Below, in pieces: positions 8,482-17,675 of a stretch of DNA of 64,000 nt. Made by a program: the position numbers and the translations under genes. Origin of the DNA: CAXBNB01 sp040222275 (lineage in GTDB: Bacteria > Bacteroidota > Bacteroidia > Cytophagales > Cyclobacteriaceae); NCBI GenBank assembly GCA_040222275.1, contig JAVKDJ010000028.1:59199-123198 (forward strand), written 5' to 3'. Position 1 is the stretch's first letter. The number at the start of each line of letters is the position of its first letter. A model generated the notes under the pieces. That model made no database searches. It was not told the origin of the DNA and saw only the letters and a program-made list of their open reading frames with translations.

Positions 8482-8487
8482 TTCGCT

Positions 8488-9264
8488 CTAGGCAATTTCA
8501 AATTCATTATTCTCCAGCGCTTCAATTACCCGTTTGTCATTTTCCAGTAAACGAAACGCAATCCAGCGGCTGTTGGGAATGTTTGGATAATCCTCCTCTA
8601 TCCTATGGCTCAACTGATCGACTGCCTGCTGGATATGGGCCGGTATATTTTGGATGCGGTAGGGCTGGCATTTTATTTTCTTTTCTGCCACATCACTGAT
8701 CGTCTTGATCAATTCGGGTATGCCTTCTTCAAAACGGGCACTGGTGGCCACCACGGGTATCCCGAGCCTTCTGGCCAATGACCTCTCGTCCACGGAAATA
8801 TTCTGCCTCTTGGCTTCATCCATCAGGTTCAGGCACAATACGGCCTGGTCTGTTATTTCCAGGATTTGCAAGGCCAAATTGAGGTTTCGCTCAAGCCTGC
8901 CAGCATCAACCACTATCACGGTCACATCTGGTTTGCCAAAAAGGATAAAATTCCTGGCGATTTCTTCATCCTGACTGGTGGACAGCAGCGAATACGTTCC
9001 TGGCAAATCCATCAGTTTATATTTTTTGTCGTTGTATGAAAATCCCCCTTCCGCACGCGTAACCGTCTTACCCGGCCAGTTTCCTGTATGCTGCCTCAAT
9101 CCGGTGAGTGCATTGAAAACCGTACTCTTTCCGGTATTTGGGTTGCCGGCCAGGGCCACCACAAAATCAAAGCCCTTCACATCCAAACCAAGGCGTTTTA
9201 ATCCACCAGCATTGAAATGCTCACATCCTTCACAATTGTTATGAGATTGATTTTTCATGTTCAT
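8488..9264 (-). CDS. feoB: FeoB GTPase part (N-terminal portion, ends at in-frame TAG)
   Basis: 258 residues containing the G domain of FeoB. G1 is GNPNTGKST, G3 is DLPGTYSLL, and G4 is NLMD, with the FeoB-typical GNWPGKTV switch region. It ends in the middle of the helical GDI/spacer region (SRWIAFRLLENDKRVIEAL...) at TAG 8490-8488. The N-terminal stretch NNCEGCEHFN is cysteine-containing. The start overlaps the FeoA-fusion gene by 26 bp (or 20 bp if the second ATG is used), so the genes are translationally coupled. Confidence 0.9.
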   Translation of the reverse strand: MNMKNQSHNNCEGCEHFNAGGLKRLGLDVKGFDFVVALAGNPNTGKSTVFNALTGLRQHTGNWPGKTVTRAEGGFSYNDKKYKLMDLPGTYSLLSTSQDEEIARNFILFGKPDVTVIVVDAGRLERNLNLALQILEITDQAVLCLNLMDEAKRQNISVDERSLARRLGIPVVATSARFEEGIPELIKTISDVAEKKIKCQPYRIQNIPAHIQQAVDQLSHRIEEDYPNIPNSRWIAFRLLENDKRVIEALENNEFEIA

Positions 9265-10276
9265 TTTTGGTTTTAATCAAAATAAAATTGGCTTGGTCGT
9301 TTCTCAAAGCAATATCGGTATTCCGCACTTTATAAGCCCTTGGGTCGTTAAGCGGACTGGTGATCCCCAGCGAAACTGCGGTACCAGGCACAAACCCCAA
9401 ATCGAGCAGACGCCTGCGATTGGCACCACGGCATTCCCGTGATATGCCAATGATTTCGACCTGCTCTCCGTCTTCGATATTGGCCAACCTCCTGACGTTG
9501 GCATCATGCTGATCTTCACTTTTCACAGGTTCCACGCTCACATTTTCAGCCACAAGGGGTGCCAAAACAAATTCTTCACCTTCTGACAAAAACCTGACAC
9601 GCTCCTGATTGGACTCTGTAACCCGCACCTGCGATCCGATGTGGAGGTTTTCTGCCAAAATTTGCTTGTAAACTACCTCCGGTTCATCCTCTATGTGGAT
9701 GATTTTACCCACTTTGTTGACCGGAAACAGGGATAACGAAATCCCTCTCTGGGGCCTGATCTCCCCTCTTTCTGTAGGGATGGGGTCACCATGGGGATCG
9801 AAACGTGGACTGCCAAGGCTTGACGAGAGGGCATTCGTTTGGTCAATAGTCAATTGATGTTCCATTTGCTCGGCCCTGTTGTGCCATTCGGCCTTGTCAT
9901 ACCCGGTTTTTTCTGCAAGGTATTTCTCCCAAAGACGATGCGCCCTTACAATTCTCAGCGCATATTCCCTCCCTTTTGGCTCCAGTACCAAATTGTCACC
10001 TTCTTTTGAAATCAACCCCGTTTTGATCATTTTATCCAGAATTTCCAGAACATCATTGCCTCCCACTTCTGTTGAGGCTTTCAGGTCCCTAAACCTGATG
10101 CTGGTATTCTCATATTCCATATGGAACAATTGCTTGAGAATGTCTTCAATGATAGTTTTTTCGTTGTGCCGCTTGGCTTGTTGAAATACCCAGAAGTATC
10201 CGTTGGGGCCAAACAACATATAAAGTGCCAGGCACAACAATCCAAATACCAACAGGGCAATAACAGGTTCCTTCAT
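9239..10276 (-). CDS. Membrane-anchored DtxR-type regulator fused to two FeoA/SH3-like domains
   Basis: 345 residues. A hydrophobic helix (res 4-26) is followed by a winged helix (~40-110; FRDLKASTEVGGNDVLEILDKM). Next is a DtxR/MntR metal-binding dimerisation region with conserved ligand pattern RAHRLWEKYL...EWHNRAEQMEH. A first SH3/FeoA-like domain (~180-255) and a second FeoA domain (~265-335; RRLLDLGFVPGTAV) complete it. FeoA assists FeoB; DtxR proteins repress metal uptake when Fe(II) or Mn(II) is bound. The fusion plausibly senses iron and contacts FeoB at the membrane. First gene of the feo operon, 38 bp from its promoter. Confidence 0.82.
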   Translation of the reverse strand: MKEPVIALLVFGLLCLALYMLFGPNGYFWVFQQAKRHNEKTIIEDILKQLFHMEYENTSIRFRDLKASTEVGGNDVLEILDKMIKTGLISKEGDNLVLEPKGREYALRIVRAHRLWEKYLAEKTGYDKAEWHNRAEQMEHQLTIDQTNALSSSLGSPRFDPHGDPIPTERGEIRPQRGISLSLFPVNKVGKIIHIEDEPEVVYKQILAENLHIGSQVRVTESNQERVRFLSEGEEFVLAPLVAENVSVEPVKSEDQHDANVRRLANIEDGEQVEIIGISRECRGANRRRLLDLGFVPGTAVSLGITSPLNDPRAYKVRNTDIALRNDQANFILIKTKNEHEKSIS

Positions 10277-10312
10277 AATAGGCTTTTGATTATATCACAA
10301 CTCACCATTTTT

Positions 10313-10383
10313 CAAAATTAGCAACAAAAAATTAATTTTTAGATATATCTAAAAATATTTAGCATAAATACCTAAACTTTAGG
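10313..10383 (-). promoter_or_regulatory. feo promoter with two operator-like palindromes
   Basis: On the minus strand TAATTTTG (10320-10313) fits the -7 box TAnnTTTG. The expected -33 position falls inside a perfect 20-bp palindrome at 10336-10355 (core TAGATATATCTA). A second palindrome, CCTAAA-C-TTTAGG, lies at 10371-10383. Palindromes with TTAG/CTAA halves are typical of DtxR/MntR-family boxes. Overlap with the promoter suggests iron-dependent autorepression by the first gene product. The rest of 10384-10578 shows nothing clear. Confidence 0.6.
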
Positions 10384-10578
10384 GTATTGATACGAACCTT
10401 GCGGAATAATGATTCGATTTTGAGCATTCAGTACACATTTTCACTAAATCAAACCATTCATCCTCCGAAGGAGCATTCCACATACGCATGGCAAATATTA
10501 CATGTGATTGGGGCCATTGACATCATTCCATCTATAAATCATTTGATTCAGACCGCAAATGATTTAATTTAGAATGAA

Positions 10579-11427
10579 ATGTTGAACTCCGTAACTATGA
10601 CTGCCAGAACTCCTCTTTTGTTAATTTTATTCTGCTTAACCCTGAACATTTCGTCTTATGCCTTGCTTCCTTCGAAAGAATACCGCTACACACCAGGGCA
10701 ATTGAAAATGAATTATGAGGAGAAACGAGTTCAAACCCAGGACGGAAGCTCGATAATGATGTGGTATTTCCCATCCCCCCGGATTACCAACAAACTCATC
10801 ATCGTAAGCCACAACGGAGTGGGCAACATGGGTGACAACCTGGAGCGGATCAAAAGCTTTATTACCCTGGGGTTCAATGTATTATGCTATGACTACCGTG
10901 GTTTTGGTGCAAGCAGTGATTTTTCGATCAGCGATGATGTGTACCTTTACGCCCAATTTTATAAGGATTTTGAAGCGGTTTACAATTATGCCGTGGAAAA
11001 CTACGGAAAAAGGATTTATCTCTATGGCTGGGGCATTGGGGCTACTGTGTCCACCACCATTGGATATACCAAGGTAAATACGTTCACGATCGTTGCAGAT
11101 GGCCCGGTATCCAAATTTTCTGATATGCCTTCTCGGTTTTCAAAAATCGGGAGCAGGATGGTCATTGATCCGGAGGTACAGGCAAACTATCCCGATCCCT
11201 CAACGGTGCTGGCAGGCACCCCTCCGATCAACTTCCGGGGCATTTTGCTTATCGTGGGAAGCAACGACCATTTGTTTGTCCCCTCTGATATGGAAGGTTT
11301 GAAAGCCCAAATGGAGCACAACAATGTTCAGGTCCATGTGGTGAACAACAAACGGTCCACCGATAATTATAGCTTTGACCCTACCATGTACATCAGAACA
11401 GTAGGCAGTTTTTTCGTCAATAATTAG
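10579..11427 (+). CDS. Secreted alpha/beta-hydrolase-like protein lacking the catalytic serine
   Basis: 282 residues with a signal peptide (TPLLLILFCLTLNISSYA). The fold is the alpha/beta-hydrolase type of the YqkD/BAAT kind: oxyanion region SHNGVGNMGDN (77-87), YDYRGFGAS (104-112), and an acid-loop LLIVGSNDHLF. The nucleophile elbow reads YGWGIGA, so the usual Ser (G-x-S-x-G) is Gly152. No histidine is found where the catalytic His should be (NNKRSTDNYSF). The protein is probably a binding or structural pseudo-hydrolase, or inactive. The start could also be ATG 10597. Confidence 0.7.
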   Translation: MLNSVTMTARTPLLLILFCLTLNISSYALLPSKEYRYTPGQLKMNYEEKRVQTQDGSSIMMWYFPSPRITNKLIIVSHNGVGNMGDNLERIKSFITLGFNVLCYDYRGFGASSDFSISDDVYLYAQFYKDFEAVYNYAVENYGKRIYLYGWGIGATVSTTIGYTKVNTFTIVADGPVSKFSDMPSRFSKIGSRMVIDPEVQANYPDPSTVLAGTPPINFRGILLIVGSNDHLFVPSDMEGLKAQMEHNNVQVHVVNNKRSTDNYSFDPTMYIRTVGSFFVNN

Positions 11428-11509
11428 AACGAACTTCTTTCAAAATATCGAAAGCCACATCCCTATCACGGTAGAGACGAAAAAGTCATAAACCGGTTAA
11501 AACCTTGAT

Positions 11510-11525
11510 TTTATGGTGGGGTTGA
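11510..11525 (+). repeat. 16-bp copy of the downstream permease gene start
   Basis: TTTATGGTGGGGTTGA occurs here and again at 11725-11740 inside the first codons of the permease gene, 215 bp away. This may be the remnant of a duplicated gene start. The rest of the 11428-11709 interval contains no gene that I can see. Confidence 0.5.
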
Positions 11526-11709
11526 ATGCAACCAAAACCCATATAGCAGCATCTCATTGGTGTTCACCTGCGAACTCAAAAAATGGCATTCAGTTCGTAA
11601 ACGGACACACTACGTCAATAAGCCACTCTTTAAGTGACTAAAATACAATGCTTTAAGTATATGGTACGCTTGTTGGCACTATACTTCTTGCTAAACGAAA
11701 TTTAGGATC

Positions 11710-14091
11710 ATGCTGAAAAATTACTTTATGGTGGGGTTGAGAAACCTCCGAAAAAACAAAAGTTATGTGATCATCAACACCTTTGGGCTGGGCATTGCCC
11801 TGGCCTGTTGTATCACTGCCTATTTGCTTTTGGCCTACAATATCGAATTTGACGATTTTCATAAGGACCAAAAGGTAGATAACATATTCAAGGTACATGC
11901 CCACTTTGTCAATACCGATGGAGACCCATACCAGAGCATTAGCGCCCCGATCAACCTCGGCCCCAATGCCCAAATGGATATAGCCGGCATCCAGCGGTTT
12001 ACCCGATACAATGGAGAAGGCGGCTATGTGAGGAGTGGCGATGATTCTTTCCGGGAAAACGTTTCATTTGCTGACAGTACATTCTTTGACATGTTTGATT
12101 TTCCATTATTGCACGGAAGCTACCAGTCTTTTCAAGAACTACATACAGGTTTTTTGAGCGAAGAAACTGCACATAAGTACTTCAGGGATGAAAATCCCAT
12201 CGGTAAAGTTCTGATCCTCAATTTCGTGAACCAAAAAGAAATAAAAGTGATTGTAGGTGGGGTAATCAAAAAAGTACCTGTCAACAGTAGTTTAGTCTTT
12301 GATTTACTCATCAGGATGGAACATTTTTATGACATCCACAACCTCTCTACCGATAACTGGAAAGACTGGCGGGACCCCTCCACATTTTTTCAGGTGGCAT
12401 CAAAGGAGCAGGCCCCTACCATATCCGACCAACTTGCCAAATACATTGATAGAAGGAACAAAGAAAAGACTGATCGCACGGTGAGCTCTTACAAACTTGA
12501 GCATTTCAAATCTGCATTTGACCAGGATGACATCCGATGGAGCCAGGTAAATTTGCGCATAAGCCCTGCACCGCTGGTGGTATTCCTGTCCATGGCTCTG
12601 ATGATACTGTTGATCGCCTGTTTCAACATGACCAATACTTCCATCGCCATGACAGCCAAAAGGATGAAGGAAGTAGGCATCCGAAAGGTAGTGGGGGCAG
12701 GAAAACGGCAAATCGTTGGCCAGTTCCTTTTCGAGACTGTCATCGTTATTTTGCTTTCCCTAATTACGGGCCTGGCCATGTCAAAAATAATTGTTCCGGC
12801 CTTCGTAAACATGTGGGAGCTGGACTATGGCATGGAAGACCTCAACGGATTGAATTTGCTCATTACCTTACTGGCGTTGGTGTTTTTCACCTCCCTCCTG
12901 GCTGGCATTTACCCGGCCCTTTTCAATAGTAAATTCAAGCCAGTAGTCCTTCTAAAAGGCCATGCCCGAATCAGGGGCACCAACGTCCTGACAAGAGGTC
13001 TCATCTCCGTACAATTTGCCCTTTCCGTAATCGTATTGATAGGTGGGGTCATTTTTATTCAAAACACCAAATACCAGGAAAAGATCAGGTTTGGGTACGA
13101 CAAGGACATGGTATTGCTGGTGAATATTCAAAGCGAAAAGGAAATGGAGGTGATGGAAAATGAAATCCGGCGCAATCCCCATGTGCTACAGGTAGGTGCC
13201 ACCTCCCATTCGCTTGGATGGAGCAGCTATTCTGCGGCAGTGGGTATAGATACGGCTGAATATGAAATACGCCACTATGCTGTCGGGAAAAATTACTTCG
13301 AAATAATGGGCCTGCCCCTACTGGAAGGCAGGGGACTCAACCTGGAAAATACTACCGACAAGGAAGGTGCCGTAGTTGTGAACAAGGCTTTTCTGGACAA
13401 GACGAACATGCAAGACCCGATAAGGAAGGTGATTAAGGTGCATGGCGTAAAAAGGCATATTGTTGGAGTAGTTGAAAACCACGTGGACAATCTTTTCAGG
13501 TCGCGCGAACCAGAGCCGGCGCTGTTCTACCCTGGCATTCCTGGCGAATACCAATACATGCTGGTGCGATCGCATCCGGAAAACCTGGCGTCAGTAAAAT
13601 CCAATATCGAGGATTTGTGGAAAAAGCAATTTCCAGACAAGCCTTTCCAATGTCGTTTTCAGGAAGACCTGCTCCTGGGTGAAACCAGAAAAACCAATGC
13701 CAACCTGGAAAAAATATTCCTGTTCTTAACTATTCTCGGAGGCCTGCTATCCGGCTCAGGCATATTTTCATTGGCCTCCCTGAACATCGAAAAAAGGGGG
13801 AAAGAAATAGGCATAAGAAAAGCCCTGGGTGCTTCGGTAGAAAATATTGTTCATCTAATGAATATGGAATTTATGATAATCCTGCTCATTTCCGGCCTGC
13901 TTGGCTCCTTGGGTGGGTATGTACTCACAGGGGCACTGCTCGATGAGATTTATGCTTACCACATCAGTGTTGGACTCATTCCGGTATTTATCTGTGCACT
14001 TGTGATATTCGCTATTGGCATCTCTACCACGACATTTACCATACTTAGGGGGGCCAGGGCCAATCCGGTGGACACCTTGAGGGATGAATAG
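11710..14091 (+). CDS. FtsX/MacB-type ABC transporter permease
   Basis: 793 residues with the common Bacteroidota layout of this family. There is one N-terminal membrane helix (~18-42), a MacB periplasmic domain, and three helices beginning about residue 283 (VVFLSMALMILLIACFNMTN). A second helix at ~430 precedes another periplasmic domain, and three C-terminal helices end in ARANPVDTLRDE. FtsX motifs KRMKEVGIRKVVGA and KRGKEIGIRKALGA occur in both halves. Such proteins are usually mechanotransmission permeases working with a MacB/LolD-type ATPase, which is not encoded nearby. Confidence 0.85.
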   Translation: MLKNYFMVGLRNLRKNKSYVIINTFGLGIALACCITAYLLLAYNIEFDDFHKDQKVDNIFKVHAHFVNTDGDPYQSISAPINLGPNAQMDIAGIQRFTRYNGEGGYVRSGDDSFRENVSFADSTFFDMFDFPLLHGSYQSFQELHTGFLSEETAHKYFRDENPIGKVLILNFVNQKEIKVIVGGVIKKVPVNSSLVFDLLIRMEHFYDIHNLSTDNWKDWRDPSTFFQVASKEQAPTISDQLAKYIDRRNKEKTDRTVSSYKLEHFKSAFDQDDIRWSQVNLRISPAPLVVFLSMALMILLIACFNMTNTSIAMTAKRMKEVGIRKVVGAGKRQIVGQFLFETVIVILLSLITGLAMSKIIVPAFVNMWELDYGMEDLNGLNLLITLLALVFFTSLLAGIYPALFNSKFKPVVLLKGHARIRGTNVLTRGLISVQFALSVIVLIGGVIFIQNTKYQEKIRFGYDKDMVLLVNIQSEKEMEVMENEIRRNPHVLQVGATSHSLGWSSYSAAVGIDTAEYEIRHYAVGKNYFEIMGLPLLEGRGLNLENTTDKEGAVVVNKAFLDKTNMQDPIRKVIKVHGVKRHIVGVVENHVDNLFRSREPEPALFYPGIPGEYQYMLVRSHPENLASVKSNIEDLWKKQFPDKPFQCRFQEDLLLGETRKTNANLEKIFLFLTILGGLLSGSGIFSLASLNIEKRGKEIGIRKALGASVENIVHLMNMEFMIILLISGLLGSLGGYVLTGALLDEIYAYHISVGLIPVFICALVIFAIGISTTTFTILRGARANPVDTLRDE

Positions 14092-14264
14092 TTGGTGCTT
14101 CTATGAAAAATCGGTCAAATCGAACACAGTGGAATTCACGAAGGGTTTGTACACATGGGCCTGCGAGAAGCAAAAGCTTATCGCTCTATTTTGGAGTATT
14201 CTGCACCAACAAACTGCTGATCATTCGCTTATTTTGCTGAAAAGTTAAAACCCGTTCATTTACT

Positions 14265-14780
14265 ATGAGGCGAAAAATCCCGGAATCAACGCTACCAAAA
14301 CTCAACCGCTCGCAAATGATTACTCCCGAAGGCATGCAAAAATTAAGGGAAGAACATGATCACTTGTGGCGAGTAGAACGCCCAGAGGTTACCGCCAGGG
14401 TGTCGTGGGCTGCCAGCCTGGGAGATCGTTCGGAAAATGCCGATTACCACTACAACAAAAAACGACTAAGAGAAATTGATAGTCGCCTTCGGTACTTGCG
14501 GAGGTGCATAGATGACTTTAAAGTCATAAACTACCACCCCAACCAGGAAGGAAAAGTGAACTTTGGCGCCTGGGTAGAAATTAAAAACGAAGCAAAAGGC
14601 CTCCATAAACGTTTTCGGGTAGTGGGTTACGAAGAGCTCATCGGCAATAAAGATTATATCTCTATGGACTCCCCCATGGCCAAAGCACTACTTGATAAAC
14701 AAGTAGGAGACGAAGCTATCGTCAAGACCAAATTGGGAGATTTTGTATGGGAAATCCTGAGTATCGAGTACCAGAAGTAG
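14265..14780 (+). CDS. greB: Transcription elongation factor GreB
   Basis: 171 residues. The N-terminal coiled coil carries the family phrase TPEGMQKLREEHDHL and the acidic loop GDRSENADYHYNKKRLREID. A C-terminal FKBP-like domain follows (KVNFGAWVEIKNE...YISMDSPMAKALLDKQVGDEAIV). The factor stimulates transcript cleavage by backtracked RNA polymerase. The length and the SENADYHYNKK loop favour GreB over GreA. It is a single-gene unit. Confidence 0.92.
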   Translation: MRRKIPESTLPKLNRSQMITPEGMQKLREEHDHLWRVERPEVTARVSWAASLGDRSENADYHYNKKRLREIDSRLRYLRRCIDDFKVINYHPNQEGKVNFGAWVEIKNEAKGLHKRFRVVGYEELIGNKDYISMDSPMAKALLDKQVGDEAIVKTKLGDFVWEILSIEYQK

Positions 14781-15424
14781 GATGATCAATTTGGGGATTG
14801 CACCATCACCGAAGAGTGGTACAGTCTGGCCTGAAATCACTGGCACACACATTTGCTTCCTTTCTGCTTGTATAATTTGTTTTCCTTCAGAAACGGTTAG
14901 CTACACCTGAATTGAAGATATCCATTTCTCAGCGATTAGGATTTTGCTTATGAAATCTACCTGTCTCGATGCACTTGCTGGCCAACACATCGTTTACCTC
15001 GTCTGCACAAGCCATATTCTACCAGCGTCATTCTGAGAAATCAGACAGCTGATAAGCTGGATGATGACGTGAGAATCCCCCAGAGTTTTGTAGACAGTTA
15101 TTAAAGCCCATAAGTTGTCTTTCCTTCAGTTGTGTTTACTTTTTCGCTTAGGCCGCTGGGGCCATACTTTTTTAATTCCTGTCAGTGGACAGCCCAGGAT
15201 GAAAAGTATGCCAAAATCTACACATAAAAATGTTTCTACTCACAGGCCATCGCCAACAGAGTACGGCTCCCCTACTCGATTAATTACCTTCAAATGTGCT
15301 CCTTTATAGTTTAGTTAACCCGGATATCATGATAATTTTCAAAGAGCAAGAAAGCAGTTTTCATGATGTTTCGGCTAGCTGATCTAGCTTCGATAAAGGA
15401 CGGAGTTGAGACCAATTTGTCACT
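14781..15424. other. Gene-free 644-bp interval left of the defence operon
   Basis: No frame here looks coding. At about 15028-15080 is a sequence (CGTCATTCTGAGAAATCAG...GATGACGTGAGAATCCCC) resembling the intergenic repeat near 2540-2606. At about 15162-15214 an inverted repeat, CCATACTTTT / AAAAGTATGCC with a ~33-nt loop, may form a hairpin. Base composition drops to strongly AT-rich at 15425, marking the edge of the accessory stretch. Confidence 0.4.
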
Positions 15425-17062
15425 TCAAATTGCTTCTAAAAGTTCAATAATGTCCTCCTCTTTAAGCTTCGTCCTTCTATTGAAAAGAGTCAGCCTCATA
15501 TTCCTTAGCTCCTGAATGGCCTCTGCTTGGATAGTCGGCAACAATATAGGATCTGTAAAATCAAGTACTTCATCAATTGAAGCCCCACGATTAAATAACC
15601 CTTCAAGTTCATTATATTGATCCTGAGTAATCAGGTGATTATATGGAATTAGCAATGATTTAAACTCGGTTGGGATCAACTCTAGAACACCTCCACCATA
15701 AAACCTTCCCTCCAATTCAGCCAATACCAAAGTCAAGGAGTTGTAAAATGAGAATACAAGATTTAGAATATTATATTCATCTTTTGCGACAACCCTATAA
15801 AACGAATCAGTTACTAATACATTAGCGGAATTCAAAAATATCCTTGGGTACCAATGGCTCCTTTTGCAAAATATTGCTTCTGAAGTCCAGATACTTGGCA
15901 CATGGTACCAATTAACCCTTTTCTGCATTTTATACCTATTATGCAGGTCTTTCTCCTCACCTTCTAGAATGAACTTTTGTGCTGATTCATTTAGTTGGTT
16001 TTTAGGCACATTATCAAAACATACAAGATTAACAGGTTTGTCAGATACTTTTAATTGATTAAATCTTCCCTCACCAATTGTAATTGTATGGTGGATTAAA
16101 TTGCTTTTTTGCAGAATTGGCCTGATGTAACGTTCCAAATCATAATCATTCAAATCTGATTGCTTGCGTATGAAATAACTATTTGCAGCTGTTACAATTC
16201 CTACCTCAGCTTTTTCACAATAGTCATTTATTGGATTCAAGCTTAAATCGTTCGAAACTCTGTCAATGGTGTTAAGTTGCTCATCGCTTAAAATATAATT
16301 GGTCCACTTATCAAGTCTCTCCCTGTGGACATTGAAATTCATTTCAGTATAATTCGGAATCTTTAAATCCTCTAAATTTTCAACCTGATAAAAACTAACC
16401 CCATGCTCAGCTCGAACATGATGATTTTTCACACCAATTATTGCAACCACATCTTGCTCGGCTTCCTCGAAAATAAGCTCATTGAAAGCAAAAATCTCCA
16501 CTCTATCAAAACTGTCCAATATCAGTTCTCTAAGACCTTTGGTATACTTTACCTGAAGAAGTTCCGAAGGTAGAACAAAACACATTATTCCATTCTCGTC
16601 CAAATTTTCAATAGCCCGAATCAAAAATGTTGGCCATATATTCTTTACCTCTCCAGAAATGTGTGGTTTACATATTTTCTTACACTTCTCTATTTGATCA
16701 ACCGATAAATGTTTTTTACTGATATAAGGTGGATTCCCGATAATTAAGGAATAGTCACTCTCGAATTGAAAATTTAGAAAATCTTCGTTATAGACCTGAA
16801 TTTTATCAGGGTGTAACAAATCGGAGGCTCTAGCAACTGATTTCATAAGCTCAGTTTGACTTATTTCTACCAAGTCTAATGCAATGTTTCTATTGAAAAA
16901 GTGGTTCTTCAAGCACCCCACGAATTCCCCGTCTCCACAACTGGGCTCAAGAATTCTTAGATCACGAACTCCATCTAGATATTTATGGAAAATATGATTT
17001 ACCAAGAACTGAGAAAGTATCTCTGGTGTATAGTATGAGCCTGTATGCTTCTTATCTTGCAT
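15425..17062 (-). CDS. N6-adenine DNA methyltransferase (Eco57I/TaqI-like)
   Basis: 545 residues. It has motif X-like TGSYYTPEIL (7-16), SAM-binding motif I EPSCGDGEF (39-47) and catalytic motif IV NPPY (110-113), the order of gamma-class N6-adenine methyltransferases. The C-terminal half (~250-545) has no nuclease motif that I can see and probably holds the target-recognition region (KRSHWYPRIFLNSANVLVTDSFYRV; GGGVLELIPTEF). Last gene of a five-gene operon. Its ATG overlaps the HNH gene by 11 bp. It probably protects host DNA from the associated nuclease; regulation by the kinase-receiver pair is inferred. Confidence 0.87.
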   Translation of the reverse strand: MQDKKHTGSYYTPEILSQFLVNHIFHKYLDGVRDLRILEPSCGDGEFVGCLKNHFFNRNIALDLVEISQTELMKSVARASDLLHPDKIQVYNEDFLNFQFESDYSLIIGNPPYISKKHLSVDQIEKCKKICKPHISGEVKNIWPTFLIRAIENLDENGIMCFVLPSELLQVKYTKGLRELILDSFDRVEIFAFNELIFEEAEQDVVAIIGVKNHHVRAEHGVSFYQVENLEDLKIPNYTEMNFNVHRERLDKWTNYILSDEQLNTIDRVSNDLSLNPINDYCEKAEVGIVTAANSYFIRKQSDLNDYDLERYIRPILQKSNLIHHTITIGEGRFNQLKVSDKPVNLVCFDNVPKNQLNESAQKFILEGEEKDLHNRYKMQKRVNWYHVPSIWTSEAIFCKRSHWYPRIFLNSANVLVTDSFYRVVAKDEYNILNLVFSFYNSLTLVLAELEGRFYGGGVLELIPTEFKSLLIPYNHLITQDQYNELEGLFNRGASIDEVLDFTDPILLPTIQAEAIQELRNMRLTLFNRRTKLKEEDIIELLEAI

Positions 17063-17675
17063 TTACTATTTTCATAAATTGCCTTTCAATTCTATTTTTA
17101 AAATCCAAAAGTTCATTCTTATTGGACTTCAATTGAATCAAACCTGGATCATCAGAAGTTCCGGCAGTTTGGTCATCAACAAGCAGATCAATTTCTTCAA
17201 TAACTGTCGTGATTCTTCGGATAGTAAACATTACAGAATGTCTTAGCAATCCCAAATTAAGCTTGGTATACATGTAAAATCCGATTGGGCGAACTGGCAT
17301 AATCCCACCCGATTCTGTTCGTTCAAAAAGATCGTTGTATCCTATTTCTCTGGGGTGCATGTATCCCTCGGTCTCGTCCTCATTAAATGGACTATCCGCT
17401 GAATCTGTGGCCCAGTCATTTGATTTTGCACTGTTACAATAGAAGCAAGCATAAACTAAGTTTTCATATGTATTTCTTAATTCGATAAAGGGTTTAACTG
17501 GAGCAAAATGATCGATATGCATACCTCGCCAACCGTTCATAAGAAAATCATGATCGTTGCAGTATCCACAACAATTGTGAAAATCTACCTCAAGAACAGG
17601 TTTGTACGCTGAATAATTAGCATAGGCATCATTGTTACTTGTTGTTAACGGATCTATTTCTCTAAATTTATACAT
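17052..17675 (-). CDS. HNH endonuclease
   Basis: 207 residues with a complete HNH/zinc-finger core near the N-terminus: C36-G-Y-C39, H53-I-D55-H56, N72 and C77-F-Y-C80-N81. The C-terminal ~100 residues are helical with no known domain. Gene overlaps are 8 bp with the receiver gene and 11 bp with the methyltransferase gene. HNH proteins next to a methyltransferase usually act as the restriction nuclease, and I infer that role here; it could also nick or process DNA in a regulated way. Confidence 0.85.
   Translation of the reverse strand: MYKFREIDPLTTSNNDAYANYSAYKPVLEVDFHNCCGYCNDHDFLMNGWRGMHIDHFAPVKPFIELRNTYENLVYACFYCNSAKSNDWATDSADSPFNEDETEGYMHPREIGYNDLFERTESGGIMPVRPIGFYMYTKLNLGLLRHSVMFTIRRITTVIEEIDLLVDDQTAGTSDDPGLIQLKSNKNELLDFKNRIERQFMKIVNAR

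Noticed and set aside
7054..9264. Frameshift as the cause of the split FeoB
   Set aside because: Both halves are in the same reading frame; only one TAG codon separates them.
10387..10572. A 61-codon open frame upstream of the pseudo-hydrolase gene
   Set aside because: The composition is not coding-like, and it lies next to the feo promoter region with no conserved features.
15115..15309. A 64-codon open frame in the gap before the defence operon
   Set aside because: There is no domain and no promoter or start context, and it overlaps a hairpin repeat; chance frame in AT-rich DNA.
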